Of a DNA stretch of 64,000 nt, positions 1 to 8,216 are shown piece after piece; the first letter of the stretch is position 1, and each line of letters opens with the position of its first letter. This DNA comes from Rhodovastum sp963804495. GTDB lineage: Bacteria > Pseudomonadota > Alphaproteobacteria > Acetobacterales > Acetobacteraceae. Where the stretch lies: NCBI GenBank assembly GCA_963804495.1, contig CAWDQN010000005.1, forward strand, positions 434,001 through 498,000, in the 5' to 3' direction. Under the pieces are notes generated by a model, which saw only the letters and a program-made list of their open reading frames with translations, ran no database searches and was not told the origin of the DNA. A program made the translations under genes and the position numbers.

Positions 1-117
1 GCCGTCGCGCTGCACCCAGGGCCCATCCAGACGCGTCGTTGCGGCCAGGGTCCGGCGCAGGCCCTTGCGCTCCAAACTGGCCAGCTTGGCGCGGGCGAAG
101 GCATCCAGCGAATCCAT
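1..117 (-). CDS. bioF: 8-amino-7-oxononanoate synthase, N-terminal part only
   Basis: Only the first 39 codons lie in the window; the gene runs off the left edge. The minus-strand reading from the ATG at 117 begins MDSLDAFARAKLASLE and continues with GLRRTL and an RLDGPWV segment. This is how BioF N-termini look: a helix followed by a leucine/arginine motif. BioF is the PLP enzyme that joins pimeloyl-thioester and alanine in the first committed step of biotin ring assembly. It diverges from bioB with 117 bp between the start codons, so the two probably share a control region. The assignment rests on N-terminal resemblance plus the bioB/bioA context, since no catalytic residues are visible. 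Confidence 0.7.
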   Translation of the reverse strand, partial: MDSLDAFARAKLASLERKGLRRTLAATTRLDGPWVQRDG

Positions 118-234
118 ACGGCAAACTCCGGAGACGGCGAGGTTGTGGGTGAAAATGCGCCAGAATACACTGGCCAGCCAAATTCACCCGGCGCGGAACC
201 ACGTTGCCGGGCGTTTGCCAGGAAGGATGATTGC
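118..234. promoter_or_regulatory. divergent bioF/bioB control region
   Basis: This 117-bp gap separates the divergent biotin genes. A weak sigma70-like pair can be proposed toward bioB: TTGTGG at 143-148 and ATACAC at 165-170 with a 16-bp spacer. A CTGGCCAG palindrome lies at 170-177. No BioR-type TTATMKATAA box is visible. The bioB ribosome-binding site GGAAGG lies at 221-226, eight bases before its ATG. Confidence 0.3.
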
Positions 235-1224
235 ATGTCTACGAGCGCACTCCCCCGCAACGCGGCGCGTCCGGATGACGGCCTGCGCCACGACTGGACG
301 CGGGCGGACGTGCGCGCGTTGATCGACCTGCCCTTTCCCGACCTGCTGTTTCGCGCGCAGACGGTGCACCGGCAGAATTTCGACCCGTGTGCGGTGCAGA
401 TGTCGGCATTGATTTCCATCAAGACCGGCGGCTGTCCGGAAGACTGCGCCTATTGTCCGCAAAGCGTGCACCAGGATTGTTCGGTGGCCGCCACCCGGCT
501 GATGCGGGTGGAAACGGTGCTGGAGGAGGCGCGTGCCGCCCGCGCCGGCGGGGCAACCCGGTTCTGCATGGGCGCGGCCTGGCGCTCGCCCAAGGACCGC
601 GATCTGGATGAGATCTGCGCCATCGTGGACGGCGTGAAGGCGCTTGGGCTGGAAACCTGCGCCACCCTCGGCATGCTCACCCGGGCGCAGGCGGTGCGGT
701 TGAAGAACGCCGGCCTGGACTACTACAACCATAATCTCGATACGTCGCCTGAGCATTACGGCAATATCATCACCACGCGCACCTACCAGGACCGGCTGGA
801 CACGCTGGAGCATGTGCGCGAGGCCGGCCTGCATGTGTGCTGCGGCGGCATCATCGGCCTGGGCGAGGATGCGGACGACCGCGCCGGCCTGCTGGTCGCC
901 CTGGCCACGCTGCCGCAGCATCCCGAGAGCGTGCCGATCAACCTGCTGGTGCGCGTCGCCGGAACGAAGCTGGCCGAAGGCGATGGCGTGGACCCGATTA
1001 CCTTCGTGCGGATCATCGCCGCCGCGCGCATCATTATGCCGCGCTCGTTCGTGCGTCTGGCCGCCGGGCGGGAGGATATGACCGACGAGATGCACGCGCT
1101 GTGCTTTCTGGCCGGCGTAAACTCGATCTTTTACGGTGAGCGGCTGCTGACCGCGGCGAATGCGGCGGTCAGCCGCGACGTTTCGCTGCTGAGCCGTCTC
1201 GGCATGGCGGCGATGCGGTTCTGA
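235..1224 (+). CDS. bioB: biotin synthase
   Basis: This 329-aa radical-SAM enzyme inserts sulfur into dethiobiotin, the last step of biotin synthesis. The 4Fe-4S/SAM motif CPEDCAYC (Cys67, Cys71, Cys74) sits after ISIKTGG. The conserved YYNHNLDTSPE stretch follows, as do the cysteines of ETCATLGML and VCCGGIIGLGE and the arginine of RLAAGRED, which match the ligands of the sacrificial 2Fe-2S cluster in characterised BioB. An in-frame ATG exists at 145. The ATG at 235 is preferred because GGAAGG precedes it and the protein then has the usual family length. bioA follows 76 bp downstream. All key residues are present. Confidence 0.96.
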   Translation: MSTSALPRNAARPDDGLRHDWTRADVRALIDLPFPDLLFRAQTVHRQNFDPCAVQMSALISIKTGGCPEDCAYCPQSVHQDCSVAATRLMRVETVLEEARAARAGGATRFCMGAAWRSPKDRDLDEICAIVDGVKALGLETCATLGMLTRAQAVRLKNAGLDYYNHNLDTSPEHYGNIITTRTYQDRLDTLEHVREAGLHVCCGGIIGLGEDADDRAGLLVALATLPQHPESVPINLLVRVAGTKLAEGDGVDPITFVRIIAAARIIMPRSFVRLAAGREDMTDEMHALCFLAGVNSIFYGERLLTAANAAVSRDVSLLSRLGMAAMRF

Positions 1225-1300
1225 TCGCCCGCCATGGCGGTTCCCCCGCCCGGATGGTACAAGTTCGGGCCTGCACCATGTCTGGCTTCCGTATACGCAG

Positions 1301-2506
1301 ATGAAAACGGCGGCGCCGCCGCTGCCGGTGGTGCGCACCCACGGCTCGCGCATCGTGCTGGCGGACGGGCGCGAACTGGTCGATGGCATCGCATCGTGGT
1401 GGACCGCCTGCCATGGCTACAATCACCCGGCGATCCGCGATGCCGTGCGGGCGCAGCTCGATGCCATGCCGCATGTCATGTTTGGCGGGCTGGTGCATGA
1501 ATCGGCCCTGACGCTGGCCCGCCGGCTGACCGCGCTGCTGCCGGTCGGACTTGACCGGGTTTTCTTCACCGATTCCGGCTCGGTCGCCGTCGAGGTGGCG
1601 ATGAAGATGGCCGTGCAGTACTGGCTCAATCACGGCGAGCGCGGCCGGACGAAGGTGCTCGCCTTCGCCGGTGGCTATCACGGCGACACCTTCGCCACGA
1701 TGGCAGTCTGCGACCCGGATGAAGGCATGCACAGCCTGTTCGCCGGCGTGCTGCCGCCGCAGCCGGTGATCGCCTTGCCACGCCCCGGCGACAGTGTTGC
1801 GGCCTTTGACCGATTCCTGGAACAGCACGCCGGCACGCTGGCCGCGATCCTGGTGGAGCCGCTGGTGCAGGGAGCCGGCGGCATGTTGTTCCATGACGCG
1901 GCGGTGCTGCGCCACCTGCGGCAGGCGGCCGATCGGTATGGCTTGCTGCTCATCTTCGATGAAATCTTCACCGGTTTCGGCCGCACCGGTACGATGTTCG
2001 CCTGCGAGCAGGCGGGCGTGACGCCGGATATCATCACGCTGTCGAAAGCCTTGACCAGTGGCACGATGGCGCTGGCCGCCACGGTTGCTCGGCGCGCCGT
2101 GTTCGAGGCGTTCTGGTCGGATGATCCGCAGCAGGCGCTGATGCACGGACCGACCTACATGGCCAACGCCCTGGCCTGCGCGGCAGCCAATGCCTCGCTC
2201 GACCTGTTCCAACAGGAGCCGCGTCTGGTCCAGGTAGCCGCGATTTCGGCGGCGCTGGCAAAAGGGCTGCAGCCTTGCCGGGACTTGCCGCGGGTCCGGG
2301 ATGTGCGGATCATGGGCGCCATCGGGGTTGTCGAACTGGATCGCATTGATGCTATCAATGACCTCAAGGCCCGTTTCGTCGCGGCGGGCGTGTGGGTCCG
2401 GCCGTTCCGCAACATCGTCTATCTTACGCCGGCCATTACCATCGATCCCGAGGACCTGGCCACGCTGACACAGGCGGTGGTGGCCGTGCTGGGGAAAGAC
2501 CGCTGA
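1301..2506 (+). CDS. bioA: adenosylmethionine-8-amino-7-oxononanoate aminotransferase, true N-terminus probably upstream
   Basis: This class-III PLP aminotransferase uses SAM as amino donor to make 7,8-diaminopelargonate. Visible are the substrate-side motif IASWWTACHGYNHP, the cofactor-contact FTDSGSVAVEVAMKM, the aspartate of LIFDEIFTGFGRTG, and the PLP lysine in LSKALTSGTM. MHGPTYMANALACAAANAS near the C-terminus is typical of BioA. From the ATG at 1301 the protein is 401 aa, slightly short. The same frame upstream (1271-1300) reads LHHVWLPYTQ, the start of the conserved BioA N-terminus, but contains no ATG, GTG or TTG back to the TGA at 1190. Either a CTG start is used or one base is missing near 1268-1271, which would join the frame to the ATG at 1254. 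Confidence 0.9.
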   Translation: MKTAAPPLPVVRTHGSRIVLADGRELVDGIASWWTACHGYNHPAIRDAVRAQLDAMPHVMFGGLVHESALTLARRLTALLPVGLDRVFFTDSGSVAVEVAMKMAVQYWLNHGERGRTKVLAFAGGYHGDTFATMAVCDPDEGMHSLFAGVLPPQPVIALPRPGDSVAAFDRFLEQHAGTLAAILVEPLVQGAGGMLFHDAAVLRHLRQAADRYGLLLIFDEIFTGFGRTGTMFACEQAGVTPDIITLSKALTSGTMALAATVARRAVFEAFWSDDPQQALMHGPTYMANALACAAANASLDLFQQEPRLVQVAAISAALAKGLQPCRDLPRVRDVRIMGAIGVVELDRIDAINDLKARFVAAGVWVRPFRNIVYLTPAITIDPEDLATLTQAVVAVLGKDR

Positions 2507-2752
2507 CGGGGTTCTGTTGCAAATTTCCGGATGAAGCAGGCTGGCGAGCCGTGGCGGCGGATGTTGCCGCGGCGAGGCAAATAGGCTCCTCGGGAGAATC
2601 AGTGGGTGCTTTCGGGCATATCGTATCGAGCGCGTTAGGGTAGCAGGCGTGACGGCGTAGCGCGGCCGATGATGGCGAGGCGGACGGCACGGCCGGTTGT
2701 GTGTCGGGCGCGCGAGCGGCGTCGCCACGCAGTCTGCAATGGCGCCGGCGGT

Positions 2753-3229
2753 TCACTGCGGATCGCGGCGAGGACCGCGATGGCCGCCGATCGTGGGTTC
2801 GGTGGTCAGGAAGCGGAATAGCCTACGGCATGTCGCGTCGAAGCTGCGCTGCTCGTCGTCGGACTGGCGGCGGGAGAGCAGCGGGCCGCCTTCCTCTTCG
2901 ATGAGGCCGAGCACGATCTGCTCGATGGGCATTCGCCGCAGGGCACTGTCCATCTGCAGCCGACGGATCACTTCGCCGCCGAGGACCCAGATGTTGTCGC
3001 GATGGCGACGCAGGGTCTTGCGCGACAGCTGCTGCATCAGCAGGTCGCGCAGGAACGGCGTGAAGTATTCGACCAGCCGCACGCCGAGCGGAATATCGCG
3101 CGGCTCGTACGCCCAACTTCGTGGCCACTGATCCAGATCCGGACAGTAGGTCCGCAATGGATCGGCGGCAGGCGGCTGCTCCGCTACACTGACAGGCGTC
3201 CCGGCAACTCTATGGGGTCGTCCTGCCAT
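2753..3229 (-). CDS. conserved hypothetical protein carried by the ISL3 element
   Basis: A 158-aa basic protein is read divergently from the transposase. Its ATG (3227-3229) overlaps the transposase ATG (3228-3230) in a shared CATG. The middle contains RRHRDNIWVLGGEVIRRLQ, followed by a helical acidic-basic tail. I recall similar proteins beside ISL3 transposases but cannot name a function. The arrangement suggests an accessory or regulatory role in transposition. The alternative is that this is an antisense reading, but the composition looks protein-like and it ends well inside the element. Confidence 0.5.
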   Translation of the reverse strand: MAGRPHRVAGTPVSVAEQPPAADPLRTYCPDLDQWPRSWAYEPRDIPLGVRLVEYFTPFLRDLLMQQLSRKTLRRHRDNIWVLGGEVIRRLQMDSALRRMPIEQIVLGLIEEEGGPLLSRRQSDDEQRSFDATCRRLFRFLTTEPTIGGHRGPRRDPQ

Positions 3230-4475
3230 GAGGCTGATCTCCCTGCTAAACCAATATCAGCACTTTCCCGGCTTCGTCTACGAGGGAGCGCGGTATTGCA
3301 CGTCCAGCCAGACCATCGAGATTCCCGTGCGGCCCCGCCGTGGCTCGAAGCCGGTGTGCTCTGGCTGCCACCGGCCGGCGACCGGCTACGATCACCTGGG
3401 CCAGCGGCAATTCGAGTTCGTCCCTTTGTGGGGCTTCATGGTCGTGTTGCTCTACCGTATGCGGCGGGTCAATTGCGGGGACTGCGGTGTGCGGGTCGAG
3501 GAGGTTCCGTGGGGGATCGGCAAGCACCAGCTGACGAAGGCCTACATGCTGTTCCTGGCACATTGGGCCAGGAAGTTGTCGTGGCAGGAGACGGCTGTGT
3601 CGTTTCGAACGTCCTGGGACAAGGTCTGCCAATCGGTCGAGTATGTCGTGAAGTGGGGGCTTGAAAATCGCCAGCTCGGTCGGATCGCGGCCATCGGCGT
3701 CGATGAGATCCAGTACGCCAAAGGCCACAAGTACCTGACGCTGGTCTATCAGATCGAGCAGGGCTGCGTCCGCCTGCTGTGGATCGGCCGGGAGCGGACG
3801 ATCGAGAGCTTTGAGCAGTTCTTCGCCATGATCGGCAAAGAAGTGGCCGGGCAGATCGAGTTCGTGTGCTCGGACATGTGGCAGCCGTACCTGAAGGTGA
3901 TCCGCGAACGGTGCAGCCAAGCCATACACATCCTCGACCGCTTCCACATCGTCGCCAAGATGAACGACGCCGTCGACGAGATACGTGCTGGCGAGGCGCG
4001 TCGGCTGGCTCGTGACGGCTATGAGCCAGTCCTCAAGAAAACCCGTTGGTGCGTGCTCAAGCGCCGCGCCAACCTCACCGATGGCCAGCGGTTCCGCCTG
4101 CGTGATTTGCTGCGCTACAATCTGCAGACGGTGCGGGCCTATCTGCTGAAGGAGGATTTCCAGCAGTTCTGGGAGTACCAGTCGCCGACCTGGGCCGGCA
4201 AGTTTCTCGATGACTGGTGCCGTCAGGTGATGCGCTCGCGCCTCGAACCGATGAAGAAGGTTGCCAAGACGCTACGCCGGCACCGTGAGCTGATCCTAAA
4301 CTACTTCCGCGCCAGAAAGGCGTTCTCCAGCGGCATCGTCGAGGGCCTCAACAACAAGGCCAAAGTGACCATGCGAAACTCCTACGGATTCCGCACCTTC
4401 CACGTCATGGAAACCGCGTTATATCACGCACTTGGCAAGCTGCCGGAACCGAACGTCGCCCACAGATTTTTCTGA
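3228..4475 (+). CDS. ISL3-family transposase
   Basis: This 415-aa DDE transposase appears intact. The N-terminus carries two CxxC pairs (VCSGC near residue 45 and NCGDC near 84), forming the zinc-finger domain typical of ISL3 proteins. The RNase-H-like catalytic core shows aspartates in GVDEIQYAKGH and VCSDMWQPY and the glutamate in SGIVEGLNNKAK, followed by the conserved SYGFRTF. HILDRFHIVAKMNDAVDEIR is the family helix between them. The stop codon lies one base inside the proposed right end, so the right inverted repeat encodes the last residues. No frameshift is visible, so the element may be active. Confidence 0.93.
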   Translation: MRLISLLNQYQHFPGFVYEGARYCTSSQTIEIPVRPRRGSKPVCSGCHRPATGYDHLGQRQFEFVPLWGFMVVLLYRMRRVNCGDCGVRVEEVPWGIGKHQLTKAYMLFLAHWARKLSWQETAVSFRTSWDKVCQSVEYVVKWGLENRQLGRIAAIGVDEIQYAKGHKYLTLVYQIEQGCVRLLWIGRERTIESFEQFFAMIGKEVAGQIEFVCSDMWQPYLKVIRERCSQAIHILDRFHIVAKMNDAVDEIRAGEARRLARDGYEPVLKKTRWCVLKRRANLTDGQRFRLRDLLRYNLQTVRAYLLKEDFQQFWEYQSPTWAGKFLDDWCRQVMRSRLEPMKKVAKTLRRHRELILNYFRARKAFSSGIVEGLNNKAKVTMRNSYGFRTFHVMETALYHALGKLPEPNVAHRFF

Positions 4476-4476
4476 C

Positions 4477-4693
4477 GCAAATATCTGACCAACATCACGG
4501 AGCCGGACGACCGCCGCATCAAACGCCCCACCGGACCTGGGCTTGGGTTCGGTAATCTTCGGACGGCGCGACGAACCCTGGCTGGGAACCGGCGATACCT
4601 ATGATGAGAAACGAACAAATTCGCAGGGTCGGTGATCGGGACACGAATGCGCGAGCCGGCTTCATGCCTGTGTTGTTCGCCCTCGTCACCTGA
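4477..4693 (+). pseudogene. C-terminal fragment of IS6-family transposase
   Basis: Reading from 4479 gives KYLTNITEPDDRRIKR, then GPGLGFGNLRTARRTLAG. This corresponds to the C-terminal signature of IS6/IS26 transposases (KYLNN, EQDHR, IKR, GFG). After a frame change near 4600 the reading continues MMRNEQIRRVGDRD to a stop at 4691, again like the family C-terminus. The N-terminal two thirds are missing and two frames are needed, so it is dead. Confidence 0.75.
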
Positions 4694-4809
4694 GCTCGGG
4701 CATCTGAAGGGGCCGGCCTAGCCCCCCGCAAACGTCGCAAAAGAACCAGAGAGCAAATCAGACCGCCTCGAGCCCCGCCAAATACGTGCGGGTCAAGAGG
4801 CGGCTGGTA

Positions 4810-6318
4810 TCAGTCGGCCGCACTCGCAGCGATGACGGGGAGCGCCACGGGCGCGAGCGTGGGCTTCCATGACGCCCGCTTGAACGAGGCGATCAGCAGC
4901 GGCAGCCCCGTGAACAGGACGGTTCCGCCGGCGACGAGGCCGACGTACAGCGTCGGGCTGCCCACAGGCAGTAGCGTGGGCGGAAAGAAACCGACGACGA
5001 AGGAGAACACCACGCCCAGGAAACCCGCGCCCGCGATGATCCACATGCCGGTCATCCCGCCAGGCACGCGGTAGCTCCGCTGCAGATCCGGCTGGGAGTA
5101 GCGCAACCGGATCGCCGCCGCATACATCAGCATATACATCACCAGGTAGAGCGTGATCGTCATCGCGCTCAGCAGGAAGAACGCGACGCTCACGTCGGCC
5201 ATCACGAAGTAGGTCAGCGCCAGCAGCGTGACGATCGCGCCCTGTACCATCAGAATGCTGATCTGCACTCCCTTCTTGTTGGTCTTTGCCAGGAAGGGCG
5301 GGATTTCGCCTTCCTGCGCGGTCCACAGCAGGCCGCGGCTGGGGCCGCTGATCCAGGACATCACCCCGCCGAGGCCGCCGAAGGCGAGAAGCAGGCAGAC
5401 GACAGGCGTGGCCCAGGAGATGCCGAGCTTGTCGAAGATCTGCTGAAATGCCTTCATCAGACCTTCCTGCAGGTTGATGTCCTGGTCGGGCAGGACCGTC
5501 GCCACGGCAAACGAGCCCAACGTGAACAGCAGGATGACGGCAATTGACGCGATCAGCACCGCCAACGGGAACTGGCGCTTAGGGTCTGTCATCTCGTTCG
5601 CGTGGACGGCGTGGACCTCCACACCGGCGAACAGCAGGATGATGCCCGCCAGGAAGGCGATGTCACCCAGCCCTGAGATGGCAGGGAAGTACCGCGGGTG
5701 CGCATGCCCGCCGGCCAGCGACATGACGCTGTTGGAGTCGGTTACCGAGGGATGCATCATCGCCGCCGGGTTGCCTTGGGCGATCCAGATCACCGCGAGG
5801 ACCATGATGATGACACCGGGGAGCACCGTGCCTAGCAGGAACGCCCAACTGGTCACCTTCGCGATCACGTCCACGCCGCGCAGTGTGAGCAGGGTTGCAA
5901 TCCAGTAGGCGATGATGCAGAAGGCGCCGACGGCCGGCCCGTTATTAGCAAGCTGTGGCTTACCGACGACGTAGGCGAGGGCGGCGGCGGAGAACGCAAG
6001 GACCGTCGGGTACCAGACCACGTTTTGTATCCACTGCAGCCAGATCGCCACGAAGCCCCAGCGGGCGCCGAACGCCTCCTTCACCCATGTGTATACGCCG
6101 CCGCCTTTGTTTCCGTAAGCGCCGCCCAGCTCGGCGGAGACCAGCGCGGCAGGGATCAGGAAGACAAACGTCGCGAACGCGATGTAGACGAACAGCGTCA
6201 GCTGCTCCTTGGCCATCATTGGCAATCCGCGCAGACTGACCACGGCCGCCGCCGTCATCATCGCCATGCTGAGCGTTGAGACGACCGCTTTGGTTGGGGA
6301 TTTGTTTGGCACGGCCAT
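4810..6318 (-). CDS. gadC: glutamate:gamma-aminobutyrate antiporter (APC superfamily)
   Basis: This 502-aa inner-membrane protein has about 12 hydrophobic segments and the APC-family glycine-rich first helix (residues about 10-35, SLRGLPMMAKEQLT). ELGGAYGNKGGGVYTWVKEAFG matches GadC-type exchangers. It swaps extracellular glutamate for cytoplasmic GABA made by GadB, exporting one proton equivalent per cycle. The ATG at 6318 is chosen over one 21 bases upstream because AGGAGG lies six bases before it. It sits 87 bp downstream of gadB on the same strand. Its 3' end is only 62 bp from the IS6 relic. Substrate specificity is inferred from the gadB partnership. Confidence 0.88.
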   Translation of the reverse strand: MAVPNKSPTKAVVSTLSMAMMTAAAVVSLRGLPMMAKEQLTLFVYIAFATFVFLIPAALVSAELGGAYGNKGGGVYTWVKEAFGARWGFVAIWLQWIQNVVWYPTVLAFSAAALAYVVGKPQLANNGPAVGAFCIIAYWIATLLTLRGVDVIAKVTSWAFLLGTVLPGVIIMVLAVIWIAQGNPAAMMHPSVTDSNSVMSLAGGHAHPRYFPAISGLGDIAFLAGIILLFAGVEVHAVHANEMTDPKRQFPLAVLIASIAVILLFTLGSFAVATVLPDQDINLQEGLMKAFQQIFDKLGISWATPVVCLLLAFGGLGGVMSWISGPSRGLLWTAQEGEIPPFLAKTNKKGVQISILMVQGAIVTLLALTYFVMADVSVAFFLLSAMTITLYLVMYMLMYAAAIRLRYSQPDLQRSYRVPGGMTGMWIIAGAGFLGVVFSFVVGFFPPTLLPVGSPTLYVGLVAGGTVLFTGLPLLIASFKRASWKPTLAPVALPVIAASAAD

Positions 6319-6323
6319 CGCGG

Positions 6324-6329
6324 CCTCCT
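6324..6329 (-). promoter_or_regulatory. strong ribosome-binding site of gadC
   Basis: AGGAGG on the minus strand lies five bases upstream of the ATG at 6318. It decides the gadC start against the further upstream in-frame ATG, which lacks such a site. Confidence 0.7.
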
Positions 6330-6405
6330 GTGATATCATGTTGGCGGGCCCAGCTGAGGCTGCGGCTTCCGGGCGGTGCGCCGACGGTCCCGCAGCCCCT
6401 TCCGG

Positions 6406-7896
6406 TCAGGCGTGCTGCTTCTCGGGGATAGCGGCTGCCTGGCGTGTGGCCGGCTTGCGGTGTGTCGGCGCAGCGCCGAGCTGCTTGGCGGCCACGGCGC
6501 TGTGAGTGAAGCCGACCCCCTCCGCGGCGGTTACCCGCGACACAGGCTTGTGTTTCAACAGGAACTCGATCCCGCGCTTGGCGTCTTCCAGCAGCATGTC
6601 GGCCATGTCGCGGCTGAATCCGTGCCGGACCAGGACGCGCATCACGATGACGTCCTGGATGTTCGCCGGCATCGTGTAGGCGGCCACCTGCCAGCCGCGC
6701 ACGCGTAGCCGGTCCGACAGGTCGAACAGGGAGTACCCCGGATCGGAGCCGGCTCTGATCACCCAGGAAACCGCGGGGATCCCGTTCTTGCTGTTGCCAT
6801 CGAAGGCCATGTCGAACGGGCCGAGCTTGCAGAGTTCCCGGCCCAAATGCTGCGCCGTCTCGTAGCCGTTGCGCAGGATGCGCGTGTAGCCGTCACGGCC
6901 TAGCCGCAGGAACAGGTAATACTGGGCGATGATCTGCCCGGCCGGGCGCGAAAAGTTCAGCGCGAAGGTCGGCATGTTGCCGCCGAGATAGTTGACGTTG
7001 AAGACCAGCTCCTCCGGCAGGTCCGACCTGTCGCGCCACACCACCCAGCCGACGCCCAGAGGGGCGAGGCCGAACTTATGCCCGGACGCGTTGATCGACT
7101 TCACGCGCGGCAGCCGAAAGTCCCAGACGATGCCCGGCTCGACGAAGGGCGTAATGAAACCTCCCGACGCCGCGTCAACGTGGATCTGAATGTCCAGACC
7201 AGTTTCCGCTTGCAGTTTATCCAACGCGGCTGCGATTTCCGCCACCGGCTCGTACTGGCAGGTGAAGGTCACGCCGAGGGTCGGCATCACGCCGATCGTG
7301 TTCTGGTCCACATGCTTCAGCATCTGCTCGGGCGTCATGCCCCATTGGCCCTTCTCCAGCGGAATCTCGCGGAGTTCAACGTCGAAGTAGCGGGCGAACT
7401 TCTGCCAGCACACCTGCACCGGGCCGGTGACCAGATTGGGCTTGCCCGTGGGCTTGCCCTCTGCCTCCATCCGAAGCCGCCACTTCCACTTCAGCGCCAG
7501 GCCGCCAAGCATGCAGGCTTCACTGGATCCTGTCGTCGAACATCCGATCGTGTTGGCGGCCGCCGGAGAGTGCCAGAGATCGGCAAGGATGTTGACGCAC
7601 CGATTCTCTATCTCGGCAGTCGCGGGATACTCGTCCTTATCGATCATGTTCTTATCGATCGACAGATCCATGAGTTCGTGGACCTGCGGATCGAGCCACG
7701 TCGAGCAGAACGTGGACAGGTTCTGACGTGAATTGCCGTCCAGGAAGAGTTCGTCGCGCACCGTCGCTTGCGCCACGTCGGGGGGCAGCTCGTTCTTACC
7801 CAGTTTGAATTTCGGCGCTGCGGTGGCGGCAGCATGCGTGCCGTAAATATCCGTCTCCAGGAGATTCCTGATGCTATCGCGATCGTGGAGGGGCAT
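6406..7896 (-). CDS. gadB: glutamate decarboxylase
   Basis: This 496-aa PLP-dependent decarboxylase converts glutamate plus a proton into GABA and CO2. Group-II decarboxylase motifs are visible: GCSTTGSSEACMLGG, HVDAASGGF with the PLP-contact aspartate, and the Schiff-base lysine in ASGHKFGLAPLG. FNVNYLGG and FALNFSRPAGQ follow, as in E. coli GadB. The C-terminus is about 30 residues longer than the 466-aa E. coli enzyme and is rich in His, Ala and Lys. The ATG at 7896 (MPLHDRDS) is preferred because an upstream in-frame start at 7980 adds a non-conserved basic leader. Together with gadC it forms a cytoplasmic proton-consuming acid-resistance system. Confidence 0.95.
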   Translation of the reverse strand: MPLHDRDSIRNLLETDIYGTHAAATAAPKFKLGKNELPPDVAQATVRDELFLDGNSRQNLSTFCSTWLDPQVHELMDLSIDKNMIDKDEYPATAEIENRCVNILADLWHSPAAANTIGCSTTGSSEACMLGGLALKWKWRLRMEAEGKPTGKPNLVTGPVQVCWQKFARYFDVELREIPLEKGQWGMTPEQMLKHVDQNTIGVMPTLGVTFTCQYEPVAEIAAALDKLQAETGLDIQIHVDAASGGFITPFVEPGIVWDFRLPRVKSINASGHKFGLAPLGVGWVVWRDRSDLPEELVFNVNYLGGNMPTFALNFSRPAGQIIAQYYLFLRLGRDGYTRILRNGYETAQHLGRELCKLGPFDMAFDGNSKNGIPAVSWVIRAGSDPGYSLFDLSDRLRVRGWQVAAYTMPANIQDVIVMRVLVRHGFSRDMADMLLEDAKRGIEFLLKHKPVSRVTAAEGVGFTHSAVAAKQLGAAPTHRKPATRQAAAIPEKQHA

Positions 7897-8216
7897 GTGT
7901 TGCGGCCTTTTTCTGACAGGTGTGGACCGCCGCCCGGCCTGACGGGACATCCGGTGATTTCGAGACCGCACGCTATGCAAGCGCTGCTGTGACCGGCAGG
8001 ATCGGAAAACACCTAGAGTCCCGCACCTTGAAGATTGCGCCAGCCGCGACGGAATGGCGCGTCACCCGCGGTGTCCGCGTCAACCGTGCTGAGTGGATTC
8101 CGAGCCTGCCGGCGCCTCTGATCGTACATGCATTTCGGCTGAGCGGACTGCGGTACCGGCTTCTCCCGGCGGCCAGGTCGATCGGAGCCGGATTGGCGAG
8201 GGATGAGGAACCCTGT
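7897..8216. other. region upstream of gadB, no gene seen
   Basis: These 320 bp hold the presumed gadB promoter and run into the IS5 relic. The ORFs here lack ribosome-binding sites or protein-like composition. I could not pick a convincing -35/-10 pair. Confidence 0.4.

Larger units (their letters stand above)
2584..4476. mobile_element. ISL3-family insertion sequence with 7-bp target duplication
   Basis: The element carries an ISL3 transposase and a divergent accessory ORF. The same 7 bp, GCAAATA, flank it at 2577-2583 and 4477-4483, which fits the roughly 8-bp duplications of this family. The ends are imperfect inverted repeats: inside the left end AGAATCAGTGGGTG (2595-2608) matches the reverse complement of the right end, AAAATCTGTGGGCG, at 11 of 14 positions. 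The exact boundary could be a few bases off. The 170 bp between the left end and the accessory ORF show no gene. Confidence 0.65.
2510..4747. mobile_element. decayed IS6-family element, interrupted by ISL3 insertion
   Basis: The left terminus GGTTCTGTTGCAAA (2510-2523) looks like IS6/IS26-family ends. The right terminus at 4734-4747 reads GTCGCAAAAGAACC, whose reverse complement matches the left end at about 10 of 14 positions. Just inside the right end lies the C-terminal part of an IS6-type transposase. Only about 345 bp of this element remain outside the nested ISL3 copy, so most of the transposase gene is gone. The element starts four bases after the bioA stop. Confidence 0.6.

Noticed and set aside
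163..185. BioR or BirA operator between bioF and bioB
   Set aside because: Only an 8-bp CTGGCCAG core is symmetric and no known biotin-repressor consensus fits.
184..1389. 401-codon minus-strand ORF opposite bioB
   Set aside because: It is the antisense of a gene with all catalytic motifs, and its product is rich in Arg, His, Gly and Gln with no domain. This is a typical high-GC shadow.
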